From positions 124,001-188,000 of the forward strand of contig JAEXXM010000026.1 of NCBI GenBank assembly GCA_023405815.1: 64,000 bases of DNA, written 5' to 3'. This document shows positions 23,310 through 31,891 of this stretch, one piece after another (position 1 is the stretch's first letter; the number at the start of each line of letters is the position of its first letter). The translations under genes were made by a program, and so were the position numbers. The notes below the pieces were generated by a model. It was not told the origin of the DNA and did no database searches. It worked only from the letters and a program-made list of their open reading frames with translations. The DNA is from Pseudomonadota bacterium (GTDB taxonomy: Bacteria > Pseudomonadota > Alphaproteobacteria > Rhizobiales > Hyphomicrobiaceae).

Positions 23310-24614
23310 ATGGAACTCGCCATGGAAAAGGTGCTGACGACAGTCCTGTCGGAGCTGGTGCAGCGCGGATCGCTGACGGTCGTCACCGCGCGCGGGCGCG
23401 AGTACACCTTCGGCGACGGCACCGGCGATGACGTCCGCGTCCGCTTTGCTGACCCGGGCGCGCAGCGTGCCCTGGTGCTCAACCCCGAGCTCCGGCTCGG
23501 CGAGCTTTACATGGACGGCCGCCTCATCGTCGAGCGCGGCTCGATCTATGACTTTCTCGCGCTGGTGCTTGGCGGCTCGGAACCCGAGAAGCGCTCGCTG
23601 CCTGCGCGCCTCCTCGGCAGGCTCCGCTTCCTCACCCGCAGCACGGTGAGCCGCAACACCCGCTGGCGCTCGCGCCGCAACGTGGCGCATCACTACGATC
23701 TCGATCACCGCCTCTACGAGCTGTTTCTCGACGCCGATCGGCAATATAGCTGCGCCTACTTCGAGCGCCCGGAGTGCACCCTCGAGGAAGCGCAGCTCGC
23801 CAAGAAGCGTCTCATCACCGCGAAGCTGCTCGTCGAGCCCGATAGCCGTGTCCTCGACATCGGCTGCGGCTGGGGCGGCCTCGGCCTCTACATCAAGCAG
23901 ATCGGTGGCGCGCGTCAGGTGCAAGGCATCACGCTGTCCACCGAGCAATTGGACATCGCCCGCAAGCGCGCGGAGAGGGCCGGCCTCGCCGACACCGTCC
24001 GCTTCGTCCTGCAGGACTACCGCGAGGTCGAAGGCAGCTTCGATCGCATCGTCTCCGTAGGCATGTTCGAGCATGTCGGCCCGCACTTCTATCCGACCTA
24101 CTTCAACAAGTGCCGCCAGCTCTTGAAGCCGGATGGCGTCATGGTTCTGCACACCATCGGCCACATGGACGGCCCCTGGTATCCGAACCCATGGATCGAC
24201 AGGTACATCTTCCCCGGCGGGCAGCTCCCGGCGCTTTCCGAGATCGTACCGGCCATCGAGCGCGCCGGCCTGCTCGTCACCGACGTCGAGTGTCTGCGCA
24301 TGCATTATGCCGAGACGCTGCTCAACTGGCGTCGCCGCTTCATGGCGCGCCGTGACGAGGCCCTGGCTCTTTACGATGAGCGCTTCTGCCGCATGTGGGA
24401 GTTCTACCTCGCCTGCTGCGAGGCGGCATTCCGTTTCCAGAACGTCGCCGTGTTTCAGGTGCAGTGCGCGCGCAGTGCCTATGCCGTGCCTTTGACGCGC
24501 GGCTACATCGCCGAGCGCTATGAGGATCTGCGCATGCGCGAGACGGAGCAGCGCAGCCAGCAGGCTGCTGGCTCGCCCACCGACCCGGTGCCCCTGCGCA
24601 AGCAGCGGCATTGA
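23310..24614 (+). CDS. Cyclopropane-fatty-acyl-phospholipid synthase family methyltransferase
   Basis: A 434-residue SAM-dependent methyltransferase of the CFA synthase family, which adds a methylene to unsaturated acyl chains of membrane lipids. The SAM site VLDIGCGWGGLG, the acidic loop QGITLSTEQL, and SVGMFEHVG with the catalytic-region histidine and glutamate are all present, as is the C-terminal segment with RRRFMARRDE. The N-terminal domain has GSLTVVTARGREYTFGDG. The start is uncertain: ATG at 23310 is used, but ATG at 23322 aligns better with short family members. The gene stands alone between two transcription units. Confidence 0.9.
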   Translation: MELAMEKVLTTVLSELVQRGSLTVVTARGREYTFGDGTGDDVRVRFADPGAQRALVLNPELRLGELYMDGRLIVERGSIYDFLALVLGGSEPEKRSLPARLLGRLRFLTRSTVSRNTRWRSRRNVAHHYDLDHRLYELFLDADRQYSCAYFERPECTLEEAQLAKKRLITAKLLVEPDSRVLDIGCGWGGLGLYIKQIGGARQVQGITLSTEQLDIARKRAERAGLADTVRFVLQDYREVEGSFDRIVSVGMFEHVGPHFYPTYFNKCRQLLKPDGVMVLHTIGHMDGPWYPNPWIDRYIFPGGQLPALSEIVPAIERAGLLVTDVECLRMHYAETLLNWRRRFMARRDEALALYDERFCRMWEFYLACCEAAFRFQNVAVFQVQCARSAYAVPLTRGYIAERYEDLRMRETEQRSQQAAGSPTDPVPLRKQRH

Positions 24615-24815
24615 TTGGCCTTTTCCGACTTTGATCGCTGCACCTGTGGCCCTGCGTCGGCTTGGAAACGCCGTGATGGTCGTTCTATAATTTGCCCGTA
24701 CTGAACGGACCGTAGACGCCTTGGGATGCCGGATCGCCCGGCCCCAGGATGTTCCAATGCGGGCACGGGGGCTCGAAGTTGTGTCAGCTGCACCGAATGC
24801 GGAGGCGCGGTTCGC

Positions 24816-26231
24816 ATGAGATGCCATCCGATAAGGTGGCTTTGGGGGCTCATCCCGATCGCGATGCTGAGCTGGGTCGCTGTTCAGGTTGAGCACCCCG
24901 CCATTCAGTCGGACCTCGAGCGGCGCAGCACTGCGGCCCTCGCCGCCGCCGGCCACGACTGGGCTTCGGTGGCCTTCGACGGCCGCGACGGCCTGCTTGT
25001 CGGCCACCCACGCAACGGCCGCCAGCACCAAGAGGCCGTTGCACTCGTGCGCGGCATATGGGGTGTGCGCGTCGTCCGCACGCGCGGGACTGCGAGTGCG
25101 ATCGGGGATGTACCGATCACACCGGCGGCAGAGCCTCTGCCACCGGAAAAGACGCTCGACGATCGATCCCCCGAGACTGTGGTCAGCGACCTGGCGCCCG
25201 TTGCCGCCGACCAAGCAGAGGGCGTCCAGCAGGCGCCGTCTGAGACCCTGTACGCGGCCGGCGACGAGCATCCCACACTCGCCGCGCACGTGAGCCAGGC
25301 GCTGAGCGCCTCGACCTTTCCGACGCTCGCGACACGAGAGGTGCCTGCCGCGGTCCTGATCGCCCCTCCGGCAGCCACGGCGCCGCTCGGTGCCCCCCCT
25401 GACGCCGCTGCCTCTAGCGCTGCAGCCAAGCCGGCGGCCGCAACCGTTGCCGTGGCAGTCGCAGAGCAGGCTCCCGAGCCGCCCCTGCTGAAAGCGCCGG
25501 CACGAGAGAAGTCGGATGCGCAGGCAATCTCCACGGTCACTGCGCAGATGCCGATCGAGCTGCCGGATCGCAAGCCGGCGCCTGTCCCATCGACGGCGCC
25601 GCCGCCCGATCAGCCTGCGAAGACCGCGCTCGCCGCCAAAGTGGAGCTGCCGGAGCACAAGCCGCCGACACCACCGGAATCCGTATCCGGCGCAACCGGG
25701 CCACCTGCGCCGGCCAGACGCACGTCAGAGCCCAAGGCCCCCACGCCCGCCGCCCCGCGCTTTGAGACGGCGGCGTTGCCGCCCGGCAACATCGCCGCTT
25801 CCGGTGCATGCCTGGGTGATGCGCGCGCCGCCGCCCTGCGCGTCGAGGTGCACTTCGCGCGCGGCGATGCCCGCCTGGATACCCCCGGAAAAGAGCTGAT
25901 CGACGGGCTAATCGCGGCGCTCAATGCCTGCCCCGACGCCGTGATCCGGATTGCCGGGCACGCCGACGCGACCGGCAAGACGCGACACAATCAGGTGCTG
26001 TCCCGGCATCGCGCCCGCGGCGTCGCCAGCTATATGACCGACAAGGGCATTGACGCGAGGCGCCTCGTCGCCGTTGGGTACGGCGACAAGCGGCCCGTGG
26101 CGCCCAACGATACCCAGGCGAACCGGGCCAGGAATCGCCGCATCGAGCTGACGGTCACGGCCCGCGCCGTGCCGCTGCCGCCGATGCCCATACGAAAGCA
26201 GGGGACGCGCAATGGACTATCTCATCGCTAA
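24816..26231 (+). CDS. BON-OmpA domain envelope protein
   Basis: A 471-residue membrane-anchored protein. A hydrophobic helix (WLWGLIPIAMLSWVAVQV) near the N-terminus is followed by a BON-like domain (SDLERRSTAALAAAG, then FDGRDGLLVG), a long Pro/Ala-rich linker of about 230 residues, and a C-terminal OmpA-like peptidoglycan-binding domain (VHFARGDARLDTPG, IAGHADATG, GYGDKRPVAPN, NRRIELTV). It should bridge the inner membrane and the cell wall. ATG at 24816 is chosen for GGAGG at 24801-24805. Its 3' end overlaps the following 32-codon gene. Confidence 0.87.
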   Translation: MRCHPIRWLWGLIPIAMLSWVAVQVEHPAIQSDLERRSTAALAAAGHDWASVAFDGRDGLLVGHPRNGRQHQEAVALVRGIWGVRVVRTRGTASAIGDVPITPAAEPLPPEKTLDDRSPETVVSDLAPVAADQAEGVQQAPSETLYAAGDEHPTLAAHVSQALSASTFPTLATREVPAAVLIAPPAATAPLGAPPDAAASSAAAKPAAATVAVAVAEQAPEPPLLKAPAREKSDAQAISTVTAQMPIELPDRKPAPVPSTAPPPDQPAKTALAAKVELPEHKPPTPPESVSGATGPPAPARRTSEPKAPTPAAPRFETAALPPGNIAASGACLGDARAAALRVEVHFARGDARLDTPGKELIDGLIAALNACPDAVIRIAGHADATGKTRHNQVLSRHRARGVASYMTDKGIDARRLVAVGYGDKRPVAPNDTQANRARNRRIELTVTARAVPLPPMPIRKQGTRNGLSHR

Positions 26232-26310
26232 TCTTGCCTGGTACGTAGCAGCGGCATTTGCCGTCGGCTTCGTCGTGGCCTGGGTTGCCTGCGCCAAGGT
26301 AGAAGACTGA
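26212..26310 (+). CDS. 32-residue single-pass membrane protein
   Basis: A tiny gene overlapping the end of the OmpA-like gene by 20 bases in another frame. The product starts MDYLIANLAWYV and is one hydrophobic helix of about 22 residues with a short charged C-terminus (AKVED). AGGGGA lies 8 bases before the ATG, a good ribosome-binding site. Its helix resembles that of the next protein's N-terminus (aromatic, Ala and Gly rich with Cys near the end), and the three genes look like one operon. The function is unknown; it may be a partner of its neighbours in the membrane. Confidence 0.6.
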   Translation: MDYLIANLAWYVAAAFAVGFVVAWVACAKVED

Positions 26311-26354
26311 CGCGCGAGTGAACGTGCGCAATTTGTATTGTGGGGAGTGAAATA

Positions 26355-27743
26355 ATGACCGAGCTGCTTTGGCAGGCGTGGCTGCTGCTTGCGGCGGCGT
26401 TCTTTTTCGGCGGTGTCCTCGCCTGTAGCTTGAAGCGCCGCTTCTACTATGGCCCTCCCGGCAAGAAGCCGGATATGGCGACCAGTGGCACCCCGCACGC
26501 ACCGGCCGCCGGCGAGCCCAGGATCGAGGTTGCCCCCCGCGCCGCCGCGGAAGCCGAGCGCTTCAACCGCGCTATCAGCGGACAGGCCGTATCTGCAGGC
26601 GCTCCCGTTCCCGCGGCGAAGCCGCAGCCAGCCGTTGCCCCTGCACCTGTGGTGGCAAAGGGTGCCGGGCCAGGCGATGACCTGACGCGCATCCGCAGCA
26701 TTGATGCCAACGTCAAGAAGCTGCTCAACGATGCAGGGATATGGAAGTTCTCCGAGCTCGCCATGTTGTCATCGGCAGACGCCTGGGCCCTCAGCGAGAG
26801 GATTGGCCTCAGGGGACGCATCGAGCTCGAGAACTGGGTCGGCCAGGCGCAAATTCTCGCGACCGGCGGCGAGACGTACTACTCGCGTCGCATCGAGCGC
26901 GGGCAGACGGTGCCGAGCTTCACGGCGTCGCCCCGCACCGCCGAGCCGGCGCCCAAGTCTGCGGCGCAGACCGTGGCGTCGAGCCTTCCGCTTGCGTTCG
27001 GATCGACCGGTGCCGAGGACGACCTGACCCGCATCCGCAGCATCGACGTCGCGCTTCAAGGCAAGCTTCGCGGCCTCGGCGTCCGTCGCTTCGCTGATCT
27101 CGCCGCCCTGACCGCTCCCGATATCAAGGCCCTCAACGAGGCGCTGGGGCTTGGCGGACGCATCGAGCAGGAGAATTGGATCGGCCAGGCGCAAATCCTC
27201 GCGAGCGGCGGAGAAACCTATTACTCTCGCCGCGTCGACCGCGCTGCCCCGGCTGCCGCGGCTCCTGCGCCAGCGCCATCGGCGGCGCCCGTACCTGCTG
27301 CCGCGCCGGTGGCAGCCCCTGCGCCCACTCCGGCACCAGCACCCGCGCCCGCCCCTGTGACCGCCGCCTCGCCGATCAACGTGGCGCCTCCGGTGAACGT
27401 TGCGGTCGCCGCGCCGGAATCGGCCATCTCCGATGTCGCCCCGCTGCGCTCCGTGCGCTCGGAATTGCTCATCGGCGCCGATGCGGCGCGTACCCCGCGC
27501 CCGGCCGGCGAGAACGATGATCTGAAGCGCATTCGCGGCATCGGCGTCCTGATCGAGAAGAAGCTCAACTCGCTCGGCATCGTGCACTACGAGCAGGTCG
27601 CCAACTGGACCGGTGCCGATATCGAGCGCATCAGCCGCATCCTCGATTTCAAGGGCCGCATCGAGCGCGAGAATTGGATCGAGCAGGCGCGCATCCTGGC
27701 AACAGGTGGGCAGACGGAGTTCTCGCGCCGCACCGAGGCTTGA
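26355..27743 (+). CDS. Membrane-anchored protein with three helix-hairpin-helix repeats
   Basis: A 462-residue protein. An N-terminal transmembrane helix (MTELLWQAWLLLAAAFFFGG) is followed by three homologous units of about 75 residues, each starting DDL(T/K)RIR(S/G)I and ending ENW(V/I)xQAxILA(T/S)GG with SRR shortly after. They are separated by Pro/Ala linkers, the last one long (coded about 27240-27400). The units match the H3TH-type domain (COG3743-like) also found as the C-terminal extension of alphaproteobacterial NuoE. Such folds bind DNA in nucleases and ribosomal contexts, but no nuclease residues are evident. ATG at 26355 is set by GGGGAG at 26342-26347. Confidence 0.78.
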   Translation: MTELLWQAWLLLAAAFFFGGVLACSLKRRFYYGPPGKKPDMATSGTPHAPAAGEPRIEVAPRAAAEAERFNRAISGQAVSAGAPVPAAKPQPAVAPAPVVAKGAGPGDDLTRIRSIDANVKKLLNDAGIWKFSELAMLSSADAWALSERIGLRGRIELENWVGQAQILATGGETYYSRRIERGQTVPSFTASPRTAEPAPKSAAQTVASSLPLAFGSTGAEDDLTRIRSIDVALQGKLRGLGVRRFADLAALTAPDIKALNEALGLGGRIEQENWIGQAQILASGGETYYSRRVDRAAPAAAAPAPAPSAAPVPAAAPVAAPAPTPAPAPAPAPVTAASPINVAPPVNVAVAAPESAISDVAPLRSVRSELLIGADAARTPRPAGENDDLKRIRGIGVLIEKKLNSLGIVHYEQVANWTGADIERISRILDFKGRIERENWIEQARILATGGQTEFSRRTEA

Positions 27744-27843
27744 GGCCGGCATATCGCGGAAGTGTTTGCGCTCGGTCACGGGGGCGGGTAGCGATCCGTG
27801 ATCTGTGACGGTGATTTGAGCGTCACAGCCGCAAGGTGAGCCG

Positions 27844-29400
27844 ATGCCTGACGTCTTCACGTTCGCCGACGAGGAAGAGCGCTCGATATGCGCCTTCCTG
27901 CGCGACCCTTCGACCTACGGCGCCGGCGAGCAGAAGGTAGAAGTCGTCGAGACGCATATTGCACGCGTGTTTCTCGTCGGCGATGACGCCTACAAGCTGC
28001 GCAAGCGCGTGCATCTGCGCTTCGTCGATTTCTCGACCCTGCATGCGCGCCACGCCGCCGCCGTTCGCGAGATGGAGATCAACCGCCCGCACGCACCCAA
28101 CATCTATCTCGGTCTCGTGCCGATCGTGCGCACCGAGGACGGGCGTCTGCAACTCGGCGGCCGCGGTGAGATCGTCGAGTGGGCGGTGCACATGCGCCGC
28201 TTTCCCCAGGAGGCGGTCTTAAGCCGCCGCGAGGAGCAGGGTCCCATCCCCGAGGATCTCGCCAAGGCGCTCGCCGACATGGTGGCGCGGTACCATCAGG
28301 ACAGCCCCATCGCCGAGGCAACCGACGGCGCACGCATCATGGCGCCCGTCGTCGATCAGCTGACGAGCGCGCTGTCCTACGGCTATCTCGAGGTGGCTCA
28401 GAACCTGTCGGATGCCTTCGAGCGCATCAAGCCGTTGCTGGTCGAGCGCGGCAATGCCGGCTGCGTCCGCCGATGCCATGGCGATCTTCATCTCGGCAAT
28501 ATCGTCCTCATCGACAACAATCCGGTGCCATTCGACGCCCTCGAGTTCAGCGAGGCACTCGCCACCATCGATGTGCTCTACGACCTCGCCTTCCTGCTCA
28601 TGGACCTCGACGCGCGCGGCGATCGCCAGGCGGCGAACGCCGTGTTCAACGCCTATATCGCCTTCGAGCCCATCGGCGGCGAGATCGAGGGGCTGGCCTC
28701 CCTGCCGCTATTCCTGGCGTGCCGCGCTGGTGTGCGCGCCGTCGTCGCCATGGCGCGCACCGAGCAGCTCGAGCCCGAGGCCCAAACCGAGCTCCGAGCC
28801 GAGATCCGCCGCAATGCGCTTCTTGCCGGACGCTATCTCGCGCCGCCGCCGCCCCTCCTGATCGCTGTCGGTGGGCTTTCCGGAACCGGCAAGTCGACGC
28901 TCGCCGCGCTGCTTGCGCCTCACATCGGACCCGCCCCCGGCGCCTTGCACCTGCGCAGCGACGTCGAGCGCAAGCGGTTGTTCGGCGTGCCGGAGACGCA
29001 GCGTCTCGACCGCCAGCATTACCGCATCGGCACGGCGCAGCGCGTCTACAGCATTGTGGAGGACAAGGCTCGTCGCGCGCTCGCAACCGGACACGCGGTC
29101 ATCGTCGACGCGGTGTTCGCCAACGAGGAGGAGCGTGCCAACATCGAGGCGATTGCCCGCGAGGCGGGCTCCGGCTTCGTAGGGCTGTGGCTGGCCGCGC
29201 CAACCGATACGCTCATTGCCCGCGTCGAGCGCCGGCGCGGGGACGCGTCGGACGCAGATCGCCGCGTAGTGCGCGAGCAGCTCGGCTACGATCTCGGCCA
29301 GATATCGTGGCACGAGGTCGACGCTTCGGGAACGCCTGAGCACAGCCTCGGCGAAGCTCGCCGCGCTTTGGCTGCGGCCGGCGTTGCGCTCGCGGAGTGA
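27844..29400 (+). CDS. Two-domain kinase: aminoglycoside-phosphotransferase-like plus P-loop kinase
   Basis: A 518-residue fusion. The N-terminal 320 residues have the kinase-like motif CHGDLHLGNIVLIDNNPVPF with the DALEF segment, as in the APH/choline kinase superfamily. The C-terminal part is an AAA_33-type P-loop kinase with GGLSGTGKSTLA at about 342-353 and later VIVDAVFANEEER. This architecture recurs widely in proteobacteria but its substrate is not established. No signal peptide is present, so it is cytoplasmic. Start ATG at 27844 has AAGGTG upstream. It converges on the first deacetylase gene with a 17-bp gap. Confidence 0.8.
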   Translation: MPDVFTFADEEERSICAFLRDPSTYGAGEQKVEVVETHIARVFLVGDDAYKLRKRVHLRFVDFSTLHARHAAAVREMEINRPHAPNIYLGLVPIVRTEDGRLQLGGRGEIVEWAVHMRRFPQEAVLSRREEQGPIPEDLAKALADMVARYHQDSPIAEATDGARIMAPVVDQLTSALSYGYLEVAQNLSDAFERIKPLLVERGNAGCVRRCHGDLHLGNIVLIDNNPVPFDALEFSEALATIDVLYDLAFLLMDLDARGDRQAANAVFNAYIAFEPIGGEIEGLASLPLFLACRAGVRAVVAMARTEQLEPEAQTELRAEIRRNALLAGRYLAPPPPLLIAVGGLSGTGKSTLAALLAPHIGPAPGALHLRSDVERKRLFGVPETQRLDRQHYRIGTAQRVYSIVEDKARRALATGHAVIVDAVFANEEERANIEAIAREAGSGFVGLWLAAPTDTLIARVERRRGDASDADRRVVREQLGYDLGQISWHEVDASGTPEHSLGEARRALAAAGVALAE

Positions 29401-29417
29401 GTGAGCCGAAGCTGGCG

Positions 29418-30560
29418 CTACCAGCGGCCGCCCACGGCGCCAGTGAGGCTCATCGGATCGAGGTCCGGGTTCTTGCGCTTGCGGGCGTGCCTCTTCGAGC
29501 GCGGCGCAGTGACGGGTCCCGTCACGCTGCCGCCAGTCTCAGCCGCGGTCGCGACCGGCTGGCTCGCCGTTGCGTGCGTGCCGCCTGCATGCACGCGCTC
29601 CTTCGCCTCGGGCACCAGCACCGTCACCTCCGGCTCGTTTTTCTCCTCGAGCGTTGAAAGGGCGATCGGAGCATAGAAAGGGACGAGCTTTGGCTTCTCG
29701 GCCGAGGCTGCCTGCTGCTTGCCGGCCTTCTTTGTCTCGGCTGCGACGCGTTTTGCTTCGAGCTCCGCGGTGAGGGCCGGTAGCGGCTCGAAGTTCGACT
29801 TGGAGCGCAGGTGCACGACCTTGTACCCGCGCTTCTTGAGCTCGGCGAGGATGGTCGGAATGGCGGCGGCCGTCGACGCTTTGATGTCGTGGAACAGGAC
29901 GATGCCGCCGTTGTGCTGCTCGACTTGGGCGATGGTGCGGGCAGCAAGCCGCGACGGACTGCCGATGTAGCTGTCGTTGGAGACCACGTCGACTGTGAAC
30001 GCCGCGACGCCGCGCTCCTGCAGATGCGCGAGCAGCGGGCCGGAATCGCTGAGGCCCGGGAAGCGGAAGAACGGCGCGATCGGCTGCCCGGCAGCCAGCG
30101 CCACGGCAGCGAAGCCACGCTCGATCTGATCCTTGGCGCGATCGAGCGACAGGGCCCTCAGGTTGAGAGGATGCGACCAGGTATGCGTACCCATGGTATG
30201 TCCGCGCCCCATGACTTCCTTGACCATGTCGGGATAGGCCTGCGCCATCTGGCCGACATAAAAGAACGTCGCCTTGGTGCAGAACTTGTCGAGGGCATCG
30301 AGGATGGGCTTGGTGAACTTCGGCATCGGCCCGTCGTCGAAGGTCAGCACCACCTCCTTCGGGCCAAGGAAGCGCGGCTCCTTCTCATACTTCGTGAATC
30401 CGCCGTAGAGCGGGCCCACCTTCGCGTCGATCTCGACGATGCGCGCGACCCCGAGCGCGTCTTTGGGGTCCTTGCACGCCTCATCCGCTGCTGCGGGAAG
30501 GGTGGCTGCTGCCGCGCCGAGCATGGCGAACGCGAGCGCAATTGGGAAACGACGGTTCAA
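29418..30560 (-). CDS. Polysaccharide deacetylase (NodB-type), exported
   Basis: A 380-residue carbohydrate esterase 4 family protein. A signal peptide (to about residue 25) is followed by the NodB domain: LTFDDGP (first motif with catalytic Asp), THTWSH (metal-binding His pair), FRFPGLSDSG and LFHDI. After the catalytic domain come about 120 residues of Lys/Ala-rich and low-complexity sequence, ending basic. The start is TTG at 30560 with GAGGTG upstream. It probably removes acetyl groups from peptidoglycan or a surface polysaccharide. It is the downstream member of an adjacent pair and one of three paralogues in the window. Confidence 0.88.
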   Translation of the reverse strand: MNRRFPIALAFAMLGAAAATLPAAADEACKDPKDALGVARIVEIDAKVGPLYGGFTKYEKEPRFLGPKEVVLTFDDGPMPKFTKPILDALDKFCTKATFFYVGQMAQAYPDMVKEVMGRGHTMGTHTWSHPLNLRALSLDRAKDQIERGFAAVALAAGQPIAPFFRFPGLSDSGPLLAHLQERGVAAFTVDVVSNDSYIGSPSRLAARTIAQVEQHNGGIVLFHDIKASTAAAIPTILAELKKRGYKVVHLRSKSNFEPLPALTAELEAKRVAAETKKAGKQQAASAEKPKLVPFYAPIALSTLEEKNEPEVTVLVPEAKERVHAGGTHATASQPVATAAETGGSVTGPVTAPRSKRHARKRKNPDLDPMSLTGAVGGRW

Positions 30561-30630
30561 AATACACCTCGATCAGTTCTGCGCCATTGAGGGCAGAGGG
30601 ATACGCAACTGATACTCGTCTCGGATACGC

Positions 30631-31632
30631 TCATGGCGTCAGCCACTTTTGATACCATGGCACGGTTGCCGGTTCGTTGGCGGCAGGTTCGCCCGACGGC
30701 TGCGCCGCGCTCGTGGTGTGTTTCGCCCACGGTAGAACTTCCTGCTCTTCCGTCTGCGACTGCTGCCACGTCAGGGACCGCGGAGCGAGCGGGACGGACT
30801 TCGCCGCCTCCAGCTTGCGCGCGACCAGCTTGGCAGCACGCGCATCGTACTGTGGAAGTGTGCGCGCCTCTGCCCTCGGCACCATGTGCACCACCTTGAA
30901 TCCGCGCTTCTTGAGTTCGGCCAGCAGGGCAGGCAGCGCGTGTGCGGTCGAGGGCTGAATGTCGTGAAACAGGAGGATGCCTTTGCGGCGCCCGGCGAGC
31001 TGCGTGAGAACGTTCTTCTGCACCTCGTCGGCATCGCGCGTGCGGAAGTCACGCGAGTCGACGTCGATCATGAAGCTCGCCATGTCGCGCGTCTTCAGAT
31101 ACTCGACAGCCGCCGTATTGGGCCGCAGGTAGGGAAAACGGAAGAACGGCGCCGCCGGCGCGCCGAGCGCTACCGCAACGGCGCTGAGGCCCAGTTCCAC
31201 CTCCTCCTCGGCCTTGTCTGCCGTAAGCGCGGAGAGCTTGGCATGCGACCAGGTGTGGGAGCCGACCGTGTGACCGGCGTTTGCGACCTCGCGCACCATC
31301 GCCGGATCTGCAGCCGCCATGCGGCCGACCATGAAGAACGTTGCCTTGGTGCAGTGCTGCTCCAGCGCCTTGAGCACCGCGCGCGTGTTGGCGCGCAAGG
31401 GCCCGTCGTCGAAGGTCAGGACGATTTCGCCGTCGGAGAGGAAGTCATGGCTGCCGCGGCCGAACAGTGGCCCCCCGGCGGTATCGACCTCGACGATGCG
31501 CGACAGCCCCAGAACGTCGCTGCGTGTGGCGCATGCTTCAACCTGCGGCGCGCTGACCGCGCCGGTCGTCGCCCCTCCGCCGCAAAGCAGCAGGAAAGCT
31601 CCCCCGACGCACGCAACATTCAATCGCCGCAT
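30631..31632 (-). CDS. Polysaccharide deacetylase (NodB-type), exported
   Basis: A 333-residue paralogue of the neighbouring deacetylase, with signal peptide (MRRLNVACVGGAFLLLCGG), LTFDDGP, SHTWSH, FRFPYLRPN and LFHDI. The pre-domain segment LGLSRIVEVDTAGGPLFG is shared in form with the other two paralogues and marks them as one subfamily. ATG at 31632 gives a proper signal peptide; the TTG 19 codons earlier does not. It shares strand with the next deacetylase, 70 bp apart, consistent with tandem duplication and one transcript. Confidence 0.87.
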   Translation of the reverse strand: MRRLNVACVGGAFLLLCGGGATTGAVSAPQVEACATRSDVLGLSRIVEVDTAGGPLFGRGSHDFLSDGEIVLTFDDGPLRANTRAVLKALEQHCTKATFFMVGRMAAADPAMVREVANAGHTVGSHTWSHAKLSALTADKAEEEVELGLSAVAVALGAPAAPFFRFPYLRPNTAAVEYLKTRDMASFMIDVDSRDFRTRDADEVQKNVLTQLAGRRKGILLFHDIQPSTAHALPALLAELKKRGFKVVHMVPRAEARTLPQYDARAAKLVARKLEAAKSVPLAPRSLTWQQSQTEEQEVLPWAKHTTSAAQPSGEPAANEPATVPWYQKWLTP

Positions 31633-31891
31633 CGACACAACCGCCTGCTGAGAACCCACGCCGCGCTGGATAGGGCACCCGACCCTCAAGGCCGACTACT
31701 AGGCCCGAAGCGCTAAGATTTTCTGTAAATCTTTCCCTTCTTCGGACATCTTTCGATCCGTTGTTGCATCCGCGCACCAGACTGTATGACGCGCTGCAAC
31801 GTGCTAAAGCGGGTGCATCAAGCGGTTTGTTGCGAAGCAATTCTGCGGGCGGCACAGGTGTGTCCGCCGCGGTTGGAGTGCGCCCTTTCAC

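Noticed and set aside
23232..25658. Open frame of 808 codons on the minus strand across the CFA synthase and OmpA-like genes
   Set aside because: It is antisense to two well-recognised genes, rich in Arg, Gly, Ala and His as expected from GC-rich shadow frames, and has no family motif.
31633..31891. Possible Mg2+ leader RNA before mgtE
   Set aside because: No recognisable M-box core or convincing terminator/antiterminator pair was seen.
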